Shown one piece after another: positions 40,058 to 49,531 of a stretch of DNA of 62,545 nucleotides (position 1 is the stretch's first letter; each line of letters begins with the position of its first letter). A model generated the notes under the pieces. It searched no databases, was not told where the DNA came from, and saw only the letters and a list, made by a program, of their open reading frames with translations. The DNA is from Spirogloea muscicola (taxonomy: Eukaryota > Streptophyta > Zygnematophyceae > Spirogloeales > Spirogloeaceae): assembly GCA_009602725.1 (NCBI GenBank), contig WELB01000024.1, positions 950,402 to 1,012,946 of the forward strand, in the 5' to 3' direction. The position numbers were made by a program, and so were the translations under genes.

Positions 40058-40110
40058 CACTGACGGTAGTGGCTGTGAGAGGCCGCCCAAAGGAATGTAC
40101 AAGGTCTGAG
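40058..40110. repeat. H-type hairpin fragment
   Basis: TAGTGGCTGTGAGAGGCCGC followed by CCAAAGGAATGTACAAGGTC, the core of H without its outer part. Confidence 0.55.
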
Positions 40111-40335
40111 ATTTGGAACCCGTCAAATCCTACCGAGAGCCGCTAGCGTCTGCAGTCGACTGCTAACCGTGAAATAAGTGTTCTGATAAATACTAAATTG
40201 AAGATATACGAATACTTCATTGGAAGTATAAGTATGAAGTGTTCATGGACTACACATTCAATGACTTTGACTGCCATCAAAGATACTGCTTACTTGCCCC
40301 AGTGTGCATGCGCATCCGACATAGCTCAGCCAAAT

Positions 40336-40504
40336 CTACGTCCCAGCCCAGAGCATGTGCTTGTGCACATGCTATATATATGTCATATATATTACATCGA
40401 GGGGCTTCCACTGTACAACTGGTCGAGCTTTAGACAGTCAAATGACTGTTGAGTTAGTCAAATGCTTTGTTGTGCACAAGCACATGCTCTGGGCTGGGAT
40501 GTAG
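40336..40504. repeat. 34-base inverted repeats around 101 bases
   Basis: Left arm 40336-40369 begins CTACGTCCCAGCCCAGAGCA; right arm 40471-40504 is its reverse complement with one mismatch. The 101-base middle contains an AT-rich TATATATATGTCATATATAT stretch. Looks like a small MITE or fold-back element; no target-site duplication is obvious. Confidence 0.75.
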
Positions 40505-40544
40505 GACAAGTTTGCGGCTGCCGTTCATCCGTTCTGGCTTTAAA

Positions 40545-41231
40545 GGACACTGTGTATTTGAGACAATCGAAGGCCAAATGGCCAAGTACAAAGGCAAGCA
40601 CATCTGATTACGTACATCACCTACTGCAGATTGACCCGCTCAATAACCACGGGTCAATACATAATGGTCGCTAACTGATGCCTGAAGACCAGGTGGCAGA
40701 GTCGAAGCCCTTCTGCCACCAACCAAAGCTCGCCCAGCTTTCTGGTGCAAAGCGTGAGCCTGAGCACGCTGCAAACAGGCCGACACTTGTAGCCGCAAGA
40801 ATGATAGATATGCAGCTGGCAAGGCCATCTCTGCTGGAAGCACATCTGCATGACGTGCATAGCTTAGATTGGCAGTATATTGAAGGAGAGTGTATAGACG
40901 AGGACCGAAACAGCTAAAGATATCAAAGTGCAGCTGGTAAAAGCTGATCACATTGGGGGTAATCAAAGTGATGCTGCAGCTTCCTGTGTTCAGCATTACC
41001 CACTGCAGGGCCAGCGAAGTGCGTCAATGCTGGACCTTCATAAGCATCCGTAACAACAACATCAACCAAAGCCCGAGGTCCACAACCGGGTTGCACGCCC
41101 ACAAAGTCAAGGGTGCGGCGATGATGACGTCCCTGGGCAGCCGTGGTGATAGGCATGATATTGTTCACTTCCACGACCGCACCCATAAAACCGGCGTCGT
41201 AAAAGGGGTCCGCGCACACGCTACCGTCCAC
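40545..41231 (-). mobile_element. Non-LTR retrotransposon, copy A (3' end only)
   Basis: Reads (-) through the same C-terminal protein as copies B and C: GAVVEVNNIMPITT, RTLDFVGVQPGCGPRALVDV, LPAAYLSFLRLQVSACLQRA, LHQKAGRALVGG, with frameshifts, ending near 40640. It shares their 3' UTR block (GATGTGCTTGCCTTTGTACT, then TGGCCATTTGGCC) down to about 40545. Cut off at the 5' side, as expected from incomplete reverse transcription. Confidence 0.75.
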
Positions 41232-42096
41232 CTACGTGACAATTTTGCAGCAGACCTGTCCGCTTCCTTGGCTGCTGACATCCATGCCTTTGAGAAGCAC
41301 TGGCTGGAGCTCCTTGCACCTCCTTTCGGAACTGGCCATGGAAATGCAACAAATGCTGATCAGGCGAGATCCAGGGGCCCTCTGCGGACGCTAGTGCACA
41401 CCTCTTTCTGGAGTTTTGGCGGGCTCCACCAACCCTTGCCTTGCACTGTTGAGCCGCGTAAAATGCTGCATGGGCTTCGCTGCAAGATTTGACTGACCTC
41501 CCGCCGCTGCTGTTTCGTATATACTTGAGCTCGCTTTGCTGCACCTGGTGCCCTTGTGCTTGATCTGCTGCGCTGACCTCCTCTCCAGGCGCTGGCTTGC
41601 CCCGAGCCTCCGTCGGCAAGGCTCGCTCTTTAACTACCTTGTCCATTTGTTCTGGAATGGCTTATCACAGCCTCGCCCCCTGTGACAGAGCTTACTTACA
41701 AATTGGCGGCCTCGCCGGTCAGGTCAATACTAAGGCCATTGCAAGGGGCTGTTCATAGGTCTCTGTGATCGGCGAAGCTCGCTTCTCCTGCTTCCTTTCT
41801 CAAATAGTGATTTGGCTTGCTTGGCCTCTCTCTCGTTATATGCGCACCGCGCGCCTGGTCTCCTGCTTGCGTCTCCTTGCAGAGAAACGATTTTGACGAG
41901 GCTAGGCGATGGCAGTGAGGGCCAGCCCAGCAAGTAAGAGCTCTTCCAAAGTAAGGCGATTACTGAAAGGGGCCAGCCCAAGAGAAATGAACAAGGTCCA
42001 TTCCACAAAAGGAAGCCCCAAAGAAATGGATGAGGTCCATAAGGCCCTGAAAGAAGAACGCGGCTGCTGAAAGGGCAAAAATGGCTCTTCCAAGGG
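41232..42096. other. Repeat-rich spacer with H fragments
   Basis: Contains H-type pieces near 41640-41690 (ACCTTGTCCATTTGTTCTGG) and 41965-42000 (GGGGCCAGCCCAAGAGAAAT). Possibly further decayed retroelement sequence. No supported gene. Confidence 0.4.
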
Positions 42097-42243
42097 AGAG
42101 CAGGCGCGCCATGCGATGGTAAAGGGTGGCCAAGTTAAGCCAATTCACATCCACGCAAAAGCTAGAGCAAAATGTGGGGCAACATCAATTGAAGCCCTAT
42201 GCTGAATCGGCTAAGGTAAAAGTGTGACGTTATTACATTGGGG
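42097..42243 (+). repeat. R element copy 3
   Basis: GAGAGCAGGCGCGCCATGCG, GGTGGCCAAGTTAAGCCAAT, GCTAGAGCAAAATGTGGGGC, CCCTATGCTGAATCGGCTAA, GTGTGACGTTATTACATTGG. It abuts the 3' end of retrotransposon copy B. Confidence 0.7.
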
Positions 42244-42254
42244 TGAAAACAAAG

Positions 42255-44530
42255 AAAATGAGTGTGTATTGAGAGTTTGAGGGCCTGTGTGGCCAAGTAC
42301 GAAGGCAAGTACATTGACAAATGTACGTCACCTGCTGCTAAGCTGACCCGCTCAGTAACCACGAGTCAGCACATAGAGGTCGCTAATTGATGCCCGAATA
42401 CCGGACGGCAGTCAACAAGCTCTTAAGCTACCAGCTAAGGCTCGACCAGCTTTCTGATGCAACGCATGAACCTGAGCTCGCTGCAGACAAGCTGACACTC
42501 GACGTCACAAGATTGACAAGTAGGCTGCCGGCATGCCAATTTGAGCTGGAAGCATATCCTCACGTCGAGCATATCCCAAACTTGCAATGTTCTCCAGTAA
42601 GGCATGAAAGCGAGGACCCATGCAGCCCATAGTGTCAATTGCCGCCGGTAGGAGGTGATTGCTGCGGGGGTAGTCAGAGTAGTGTCGGAGCATACTCTGC
42701 TCAGCACCTCCCACTGTGCGGCCAGCAATGTGCGCCGATGCGGAACTCTTGCATGCCTCCGTCACCACCACGTCAACCAAGGGTCGTGGGCCTCCGCCAG
42801 GTTGTACACCCACAATGTCCAGGGTGCGACGGTGAGGGCGTCCCTGAGAGTCTGTGGTGATGGGCATTTTATTGCTCACTTCCACAATGGCGCGGTAGCT
42901 GGCGTCACGCATCAGGTCCGCCAGGGCGTCCCGTAGGAGACAATGGACGCCCACCACCACAGGGCCTGCAGGACACCGCAGCATGTGCGTGGCAAGGTCT
43001 CCGCCCTCTGCACGGAAGCCGCATTCACACTGAGTTACTCCAATCAGGCAGGTCGGGGGCAGGTCTAGGAACAGCTGGAGAAGCATCCAATATGCCTCGG
43101 GGTTGATTTTAGATGCGTTGTGGATGGCGTGCGTTGTGAGCCAGTCCGTTGCCCCAGGTTTTGCGAGCGATGTGAGACGTGCCAGACTCCTTGGATTGGT
43201 ACTGATACCTGGCATCATCTTCAATGTCTTGCGACGCTCATCCTCATCTGCTGCAACGAGTCTGGCCTGTGCCCCTTTGTCTGATGCTTGGGCAAGCGCT
43301 GAGAAGGGAGTGAAGAGGGCTTGCAGGGAGGGGAAGGAGCAGATTGCTGACTCGCGGATGCTCCTCAATAGCACTTGAAATGCCAAGGAGCATTCCTCCA
43401 CCTCAGCTGCAGGGCCAGCCAAACAAGGGAAGCGCAAGGGGAGAAGGGAGGCAACCTGGTGCCAGCAACCGAGAAAGGCTGCCTGCGCGGTCTGTTCAAG
43501 TGACCGGCAGCCCAGGCCACCCTTTCGTGTGGGATGGGATGCCTGCAGGGAGGATGAAGGTGAGGGGAAGGATGGGTGTTGTATCAGGGAAGCCAGGCAT
43601 TGCAGGAGGGAGGTGTCGAACTCCTTGTACAGCTCGCCCACCATGTCCGTTGGGGCGACTGTCCGCTGCAGGTAGCCCGCTCGTTGCCCAATGCACGAGT
43701 AAGGAGTGCCAGCGCCAGCTGCGGATCTGCAAGGAGGGGAAGTGAGGGAAGGGGGGCAAGGTGTTGCTGCAGTCGTTCACGCAAGTCTTCCGCTATGTGG
43801 AATGGTGTGCCAAGGGGAACCTTGACATCAGCCAGCCCATTGGCCGGTCTGGCAGCCTGGTGGGAGCTGGAGGTTGGTGAGGAGACCACGTGGTGACCAT
43901 GCCGCATTCTTGCTGGGCAAACCCCGTAGGCCCATGGTGCTCAGTTCGTGTACGAGTAAGGGATAAGCCGCCATGACTTCTGACGGTGGGCCGACGATAT
44001 GTGTGTCGTCGGCGTAGGAGGGGAAGAGGACGTTAGGTGCAGGCTCCGGGTGCGACGTAGTGCCTGGGAATGTGCCATGACGAAAAGTATGGGGCTGAGG
44101 GGGTCTCCCTGGCGTGTGCAAGTTGTGGACCATAAGGTCGTCCAAGACTCCTCCGCAAGCCACAGTAGCCGCCCTGGTCGGCCATAGGCCATGCGGAAAA
44201 GGGGAATCAAGGAGGGGAAGTGGTCACGCAGCTCCTCCATGATGGCACTGCGCTCCACTGTGTTGAAGGCGTCGGCTATGTCCAATCCAAGGACCATATG
44301 GGATGGGTTGACATCGAGGGCTGCGCGGATTCTGTGGACGAGGGCCTCTGCCCCGCAGGACATGCCAGCACCAAACTGGTGGGGTGAAAGATGGGTGGAC
44401 AGCTGGGACTTCAGTTCGCCGCACAAAGACTTGGACAACAGCCGCATGATGACCTCCGTCATGGCAATGGGCCTCACAACTCCTGACGGCTCGGCCAGGG
44501 CCAGCAAGTGGCTGGAGTTGAGGCGTTGAC
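42255..44530 (-). mobile_element. Non-LTR retrotransposon, copy B (reverse transcriptase, frameshifted)
   Basis: Longest copy, read from right to left. Reverse transcriptase blocks: RPIAMTEVIMRLLSKSL, HQFGAGMSCGAEALVH, VLGLDIADAFNTVER (first catalytic Asp), RQGDPLSPILFVMA, and in another frame SYADDTHIVGPPSE (YADD box). A connector (LADVKVPLGTPFHIAEDL) and a Cys-containing C-terminal part (CECGFRAEGGDLATHMLRC, RTLDIVGVQPGGGPRPLVDV, AAYLSIL) follow in shifted frames. At least three frameshifts make it inactive. The 5' part (nucleic-acid binding, endonuclease) is missing. 3' UTR to about 42255. Confidence 0.85.
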
Positions 44531-44684
44531 GATGCGAGGGGGTATGGCGGCGCTGGCGATGTGCCGGCAGGTGGAGAGGAGCAGGGAGAAGCTACTAGCA
44601 CAAGGGGCCCAAGGGTAGAGAAAATTAGCTCCTTTTTTCTAGCTTTTTCCGGCCCATTTGGACCTTGTCTATCCTTTTCTCTAC

Positions 44685-45200
44685 TTACGTTGTTATTACG
44701 GAGGCGTATGAAGGTCCAGCATCGACACACATCGCTGGCCACGCAGTTGGCGGTGCAGAACAAACAAAGCTGCGGCACTACTCCGATTACCCACAATGCG
44801 ATCAGCTCCTGCCAGCGGCAATCGACATCTATGGCTGTCTGGGTCCTTGTTTCCACGCTGCTTCAAAACATTGCCAATCTAGGCTACACTCGACGTGCAG
44901 ATGTGTTTCCGGCTGAGATGGGCTTGCCAGCTGCATATTTGTCGCTCTTGCGACGACGAGTTTCGGACTGTTTGCGGCGTGCTCAGGCTAGTGCCTTGCA
45001 CCAGAAAGCTGGGCGAGCTCTAGTTGGTGGCAGAAGGGCTCCGTTTCTGGCATCTAGTATTCATGCATCGAGTAGTGACCTTTATGTTTTGACCCGGTTA
45101 TTGAGCGGGTCAATCTGCTCTAGCTTATGTAGATCTTTAGATGTGCTTGCCTTTGTACTTGGCCATTTGGCCTTCGTTTGTTTCAAACACACGAAACATT
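44685..45200 (+). mobile_element. Non-LTR retrotransposon, copy C (3' end only)
   Basis: Plus-strand copy of the same C-terminal region: EAYEGPASTHIAGHAVGGAE, HYSDYPQCDQLLPAAIDIYG, then after a frameshift GLPAAYLSLLRRRVSDCLRR, HQKAGRALVGGRRA and VLTRLLSG, with the shared 3' UTR ending near 45200. Head-to-head with copy B; about 150 bases separate their truncated 5' ends and hold an H fragment (CATTTGGACCTTGTCTATCC). Confidence 0.8.
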
Positions 45201-45203
45201 TTC

Positions 45204-45414
45204 GAGCTGGCTTTTCACAGCCCTCGCCACCATCTGATGAACTTTACTTTCCTTCAAAGGGAGCGAGGGCTGTGAGAGATAGGAGAGAAGGTGCGCGAAG
45301 CGCATGAAAGGAAAGAGTGGCCAACTTAAGCCAATGAAGTGTCTAGGCAAAAGCTAGTGCAAAAAGTGGGGCTAGAGCACGCGAAGCCATATGCTGAGGT
45401 GGCTAAGGTAACAG
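45204..45414 (+). repeat. H fragments plus R element copy 4
   Basis: H hairpin GAGCTGGCTTTTCACAGCCC (45204) and its inverted partner GAGCGAGGGCTGTGAGAGAT (45261), then R from about 45282 (GAGAGAAGGTGCGCGAAGCG, GGCCAACTTAAGCCAATGAA, GCTAGTGCAAAAAGTGGGGC, GGTGGCTAAGGTAACAGG). Confidence 0.65.
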
Positions 45415-45454
45415 GAAGGAGAGGGGTGTATGAGGTATGTGAAAAAATTAAGCT

Positions 45455-45835
45455 ATTCTGACGGGGGCGAGGGCTGTGAAAGGCCAGCCTAAAGGAGTGT
45501 ACAAGAAAGAAGTAAGTTCTCTGGAAGGAGGCGAGGCCTGTGAGACGCCAGCCTCAAAGAAGTGAAAGGAAGACTCTTTCCAGTAGAGGGCGATGGCGAT
45601 GGCTGTGATTGGCCAGCCCAGAAATAGAATTACGATGTTCGAAGGGGCCAGAAATGCGCCCTAAAAGCAGTAGAGGGCGATGGCTGTGAAGGCGATGGCT
45701 GTGGGCATGCCTCGCTCTGTCCAACTTGCTATCCTTCAATTAGGGCTACTAAGCTTGCATAAGAGAGAAGTGGCTCTCCCAATGGGGGCAAGGCCTGTGA
45801 GAAACCAGCCCGAAAATCGTTGACAAGGGTCGAAG
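45455..45835. repeat. Cluster of H-type hairpins
   Basis: At least four successive cores: GCGAGGGCTGTGAAAGGCCA (45467), GCGAGGCCTGTGAGACGCCA (45530), GCGATGGCTGTGATTGGCCA (45594), GCAAGGCCTGTGAGAAACCA (45787), each followed by GCC and a purine-rich tail. They resemble a decayed tandem array. Confidence 0.6.
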
Positions 45836-45866
45836 GGGCCAAATACAAACGGGTAGAAGCGCAGTG

Positions 45867-46018
45867 CTCTGATCTGCGGCTGCTTAGCAGGGGTTACTGA
45901 GTGTCTCGTAGCAGCTTTGTTTCTGTTACTTAGCGCTTCCCCTGGCCCCCTTCTCGTACTCTGTTCATTCTTTTTCGGGCTGGTTGTTCCAGCCCCTATT
46001 CTCAATGGGCGAGCACCT
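45867..46018 (+). repeat. H element, full-length copy 2 (left arm of long inverted repeat)
   Basis: CTCTGATCTGCGGCTGCTTA, GGGGTTACTGAG, GCGCTTCCCCTGGCCCCCTT, TCTCGTACTCTGTTCATTCT, TTCGGGCTGGTTGTTCCAGC, CTCAATGGGCGAGCACC. The inverted counterpart is at 48468-48628. Confidence 0.75.
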
Positions 46019-46044
46019 CCTTGCATGGGCTCGGGGGCCTCTGC

Positions 46045-46287
46045 CTAATTTGCTGCGTCTGCCTCCTCTGCTTGCTTCGTCCTGCTACCATCCTGCCTCA
46101 CGCTAGGCCTGCCAGTGCGCTCCGGCGGAGTCCCATTCTCGTCACACGCCAAGCTTAATGTCAGGCATATTACCGACTTGTCAAAGGCTCGTGGGGTGAG
46201 AGTGTCTACCTGAGCAAGCCCGGTGGCCACTTTTACGGACGGAGTACCACATAAAACTATCACAATGTAATGCGGTCTGTGATTCAT
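46045..46287 (-). CDS. Unrecognised open frame, possible C-terminal exon
   Basis: Eighty codons, of which the last 68 (from CGTPSVKVATGLAQ to SRTKQAEEADAAN and a stop) look evenly composed and could be a last exon behind a TTGTGATAG acceptor. I do not recognise it. It lies between H and the orphan + strand exon at 46316, so chance or a decayed gene are both possible. Confidence 0.2.
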   Translation of the reverse strand: MNHRPHYIVIVLCGTPSVKVATGLAQVDTLTPRAFDKSVICLTLSLACDENGTPPERTGRPSVRQDGSRTKQAEEADAAN

Positions 46288-46315
46288 GATCGATTGAGGC
46301 CCTTACTATCTGCAG

Positions 46316-46432
46316 AAGGAGAGTGCAACTTTAGCTGCACGTAAATGCATTGGACGTCTCATCACCCAGATATTTCAATATGATGACGAGCATGGGCCGA
46401 AGGCAATGTTTCAGCTGAAGTGTTCATTGCAG
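46316..46432 (+). CDS. Orphan exon-like open stretch, unrecognised
   Basis: Flanked by ATCTGCAG and the donor GTTATT with 39 codons in phase 0 between them. The frame is open from 46298 to a TGA at 46490-46492. It contains KCIGRLITQIFQYDDEHGPK with a mixed, protein-like composition. I cannot name the family and see no partner exons. It may be a remnant of a gene dispersed by the repeats. Confidence 0.35.
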
Positions 46433-46499
46433 GTTATTGGCAGGAAGTTTTTGTCGCTAATAGAAGGCGTCTGTCAGTTACTGGGTTGTTGATGCAGAG

Positions 46500-47070
46500 C
46501 TTTCTAGATGTCAGCTAGCTCATGTCTCATGCTTATGATCACCGTGTTTGTACTAGGAAGTTTAAATGCAATGGTGCTCTAGTGTTCCAGTGCTTTCAAC
46601 TTAGTTTACTGAGCGTTCCCTGGCTGATGTCTTAGTCCTAGTCGTTCGCACTCCGGCTCCTTCAGACCTTGTCCATTCCTTTGGGCTGGCCTTTCCCAGC
46701 GACCAGTCGATCTGGCCGCGCTTCTCTTTCAACTCTGACCAGACATTTGCGTTGTCTTCCTGCTATGGCTCTCAAGGACTGATAGACCGGTCTGCTTGTT
46801 GGAAGCACCTGAACTTAGATACAATATCTTGGCCCATGCACGTGCAATAGCCAAGATGGACGGTTTTTGCTGTATGCATGTGAAGACTTACATGCCACTA
46901 TGTGTGTAAGTACCTTCCTTACTTGCAGTGACATGGGATGTCCTCTTGAAGGAATGGCAAGCCAGAGCTGGCAGAGCCCGGAGGATTCATGGCAGAAAGC
47001 TTGCCTGTGCGCTTTGGTCTTCCGTGTCGCCGCGGCTGCCGATGCTCCGTGCCGAGGCACACCATGGCAA
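46500..47070. other. Spacer with H fragment
   Basis: H core near 46672-46700 (CATTCCTTTGGGCTGGCCTT followed by TCCCAGCGAC). No supported exon. Confidence 0.35.
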
Positions 47071-47160
47071 AAGAGAGAAGGCGCGCGGTGCGCATATTGT
47101 GAAAGCGAATCCAATTCAAGCCAATACATTGTTCAGGCAAAACATGCAGAAAGTGCAAAA
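47071..47160 (+). repeat. R element copy 5 (left half)
   Basis: GAGAGAAGGCGCGCGGTGCG followed by CATATTGTGAAAG, CAATTCAAGCCAATACATTG, TTCAGGCAAAACATGCAG. Stops before the right-hand block. Confidence 0.7.
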
Positions 47161-47229
47161 AATGCATTGCAAAGAATGTGGCTACCTAAAATGAAGACCT
47201 GTACTAAAGCTGCAAAAGCGGTCAGTTCC

Positions 47230-47640
47230 TAGAGTGCCAGCTGCGGTTGTAATCGCGCACTCCGAGCCCACGTCGGTGCCGGCACGCCGGTCCAGTTATG
47301 CGCGCTGGCCATCGCGCGCGTGCAAGCCTGGCGGCACCGAAGGGGCGGCGGACACGCGGGACGGCCCGCCAGGTGCGGTGCAGGTGGCTGGTGGGTGAGG
47401 CGGCGCGGGTCCCCCTCCACACGAGCGGCAACACGGCGGGAGGGGTCGAAAGCTTCGTCCATTCTCTCCGCCATCATGAGCGCCGCCTTTTGCGACGACA
47501 GGTCGCGGTGATGGTCGATGGGAGCCGCGAGCCGCTGCCGCCGCCGCCTGGGAGTGGCCCCGCCAAAGCCGGACGCGGTCCGCCGGATGGGGTTGCCTTT
47601 GCTTCTTCGTGCCTGAACAAACGTGCTTGACGTTATTTGG
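47230..47640. other. GC-rich island without an assigned gene
   Basis: Base composition like the 5' ends of the other genes. The longest candidate is on (-), starting MMAERMDEAFDPSRRVAARV at 47477, with no family match and no following exon. Could be the orphaned first exon of a lost gene. Confidence 0.3.
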
Positions 47641-47758
47641 CCATCCTTCTATTCATTTGCACCGCAAAGGGAGCCAAATGACGGAGGGGCCTAAAGCCAC
47701 AATGACGGAGGGGGCCTGAAGATGCTATGTCAGAACGGTGGGAGGATGGACCACTCAT

Positions 47759-47920
47759 GAGAGAGGAGGCGCGCGGTGTGCATGTTATGGAAAGGTGGCT
47801 AACTCAATATATTTAGTTCAGGCAAGGTCTTTTGGTAGCGGAAAATGGGGCTGCATGGAACGAGGCCCTATGCTACAGTCGCTAAGGTAACAGTGTGACG
47901 TTAATACCCACGGGTGAGTA
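47759..47920 (+). repeat. R element copy 6
   Basis: Full-length type: GAGAGGAGGCGCGCGGTGTG, AACTCAATATATTTAGTTCA, AAAATGGGGCTGCATGGAAC, GCTAAGGTAACAGTGTGACG, TTAATACCCACGGGTGAG. Confidence 0.7.
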
Positions 47921-48114
47921 ATTACAAGTCCAACAAGCTAATTTGCGGAGCAGGAGCGCCACCGTGGAAGCCGGTGGCCTGACTTAAAGCGTGCCAGCAC
48001 GCTAATAAAAACCAGAGCTTGCGTACGCTGCAATCTAAGGCAAGAGCCGCACTCTGTATCTTGCAACTAATGCCTGCGGAACGCTAGTACTGCCCCCCGA
48101 GTGCAGATGAAAGA

Positions 48115-48257
48115 ATGAATGCATGAATTGAAGGGTGGACAAATCAACCCAACCCAACGCATTGTTCAGGCAAAACGTAGTGCAAGATGGAGGAAGTGCT
48201 CGCCCACAAAAGGTAGAGGCTGGGAAAGGCCAGCCCAAAAAGAGTGGACAAGGTCCA
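48115..48257 (+). repeat. R element copy 7 joined to H copy 3
   Basis: R left half (GCATGAATTGAAGGGTGGAC, CGCATTGTTCAGGCAAAACG, TAGTGCAAGATGG) runs straight into H in inverted form (GTGCTCGCCCACAAAAGGTA, GAGGCTGGGAAAGGCCAGCC, CAAAAAGAGTGGACAAGGTC). Confidence 0.7.
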
Positions 48258-48309
48258 AAGAGACTTGGGCTTTGCGAAACGAAGCCAATGGGAGAGTCAG
48301 CTCATCCAA

Positions 48310-48412
48310 AGAAAATATATCGTGTATTTGTAACAAACAAAGGCCAAGCGGCCGAGTACAAAGGCAAGCACATCTAAAGACGTACATCACCTACAGCAGA
48401 TTGAACAGCTGC
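48310..48412 (-). mobile_element. Non-LTR retrotransposon, copy D (3' UTR only)
   Basis: Reverse complement of the shared 3' UTR block, including GGTGATGTACGTCTTTAGAT followed by GTGCTTGCCTTTGTACTCGG. About 100 bases remain. Confidence 0.6.
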
Positions 48413-48467
48413 AAAGGGGGCAAGGGGTGTGAGAAGCTAGTCCGAGAAGAGTTGACCAGGTCTGAAG

Positions 48468-48628
48468 AAAGTGCTCGCCCATTGAGGGTAGGGGCTGGGC
48501 TAAGCCCAAAGAAGAATGAACAGAGTACGAGAAGGGGGCCAGGGGAAGCGCTAAGGAAACAAGCACACAAAGAAACAAAGCAGCTACGAATCACTCAGTA
48601 ACCCCTGCTAAGCAGCCGCAGATCAGAG
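48468..48628 (-). repeat. H element, full-length copy 4 (right arm of long inverted repeat)
   Basis: Inverted counterpart of 45867-46018: GTGCTCGCCCATTGAGGGTA, GAATGAACAGAGTACGAGAA, GGGGGCCAGGGGAAGCGCTA, CTCAGTAACCCCTGCTAAGC, AGCCGCAGATCAGAG. Confidence 0.75.
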
Positions 48629-48725
48629 ATGCTAGGCTCCTGGAAGTGGGTCCCCTGGCCAGAGCCAGAGGCAGCAGCGAGGGCTCTGCCGGCACGAAGG
48701 TGCAGCGCGCTGGCCATAGAAGAAA

Positions 48726-48784
48726 GTGCTCGCCCATTGAGAATAGGGGCTGGAAAAGCCAGCCCAAAAAAGAATCAACAAAGG
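48726..48784 (-). repeat. H element copy 5 (hairpin half)
   Basis: GTGCTCGCCCATTGAGAATA, GGGGCTGGAAAAGCCAGCCC, AAAAAAGAATCAACAAAGG. The cleanest hairpin: GGCTGG/CCAGCC around AAAAG. Confidence 0.75.
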
Positions 48785-48839
48785 ACGAGATAGACCTCTG
48801 CAGTGAGACGGCCAGGCGCATACGATACACTTGCGCCAG

Positions 48840-49531
48840 CGACCCGGCTGCAGGAAAGTCTACCGGCTCCCCATGGAAGCGACGGGCGATGGTGTGGCGG
48901 GCGAGCTCTGAAGGGGGCCGAGAAGGCCCCCTTCACAAACCACAAGCAAGCAAGTACCATGGCGGGAGGAGAGGTTGCCACCGGTCCATGCCGCGCCGTC
49001 GATGCGGCGGGGGGTGGTGCCCGGGGAGGAGGACGAATGAGGTTCCACCTGGTGCGGGTGCCACCTGGCTGGCGTGGCAGCCGCACTCGCCCCGGGCGCG
49101 CCCCGCCTTCGCGGAAGCCGCGCCGGGGCCTCTCACCCCACCGCCCCAGGACACGCGTCGACCCACACCCCCCCGCCAGTCACTTGGCGCCCCAGGCCCT
49201 CCATCGCCGCGAGCGGCCCCCTTCGCCCCCCCGCCGCCGCCGCCGCGCCTCGGGCAGCGCGGCAGCNGCCCCGCCGTGCCACCTTCGCGGCCGCTGAGGC
49301 CGGCTCCTCCACCGCGGCTGGCACTGGTTGTTCTCCTCGCTGCCTGCGGCTGCTCCTTGGCGTGCCCGGCTTCTATCCGGCGCCGGCGCCGGCGCGCCAG
49401 CGCTCGCGCAGGCGCCCTGGCCTGGGAGAGGGCGCCCCGTCCCTGTAATTAGGGTTGCTGACGCGGGCAGAGGGCCCGGCAGGCGGCGACTCAAGCCGGC
49501 TTGACGAGGAGCGGGCCTTTGGCAGCCAGCC
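48840..49531. promoter_or_regulatory. GC-rich 5' region of the Ca2+-ATPase gene
   Basis: Strongly GC-rich up to the ATG at 49532, with one undetermined base at 49266. Open frames here (for example from 48958, MAGGEVATGPCRAVDAAGGG) have GC-driven composition and no family match. Most likely promoter and leader. Confidence 0.5.

Noticed and set aside
40953-41492. 180-codon plus-strand frame
   Set aside because: Its first part is antisense to retrotransposon copy A and the rest has no family match or splice context.
45455-45835. Hairpin cluster as a CRISPR array
   Set aside because: Repeat units and spacings are irregular, units diverge, and the setting is eukaryotic nuclear DNA.
47298-47630. 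110-codon plus-strand frame in the GC island
   Set aside because: Arg/Ala/Pro composition typical of random GC-rich DNA, no family match, no splice partner.
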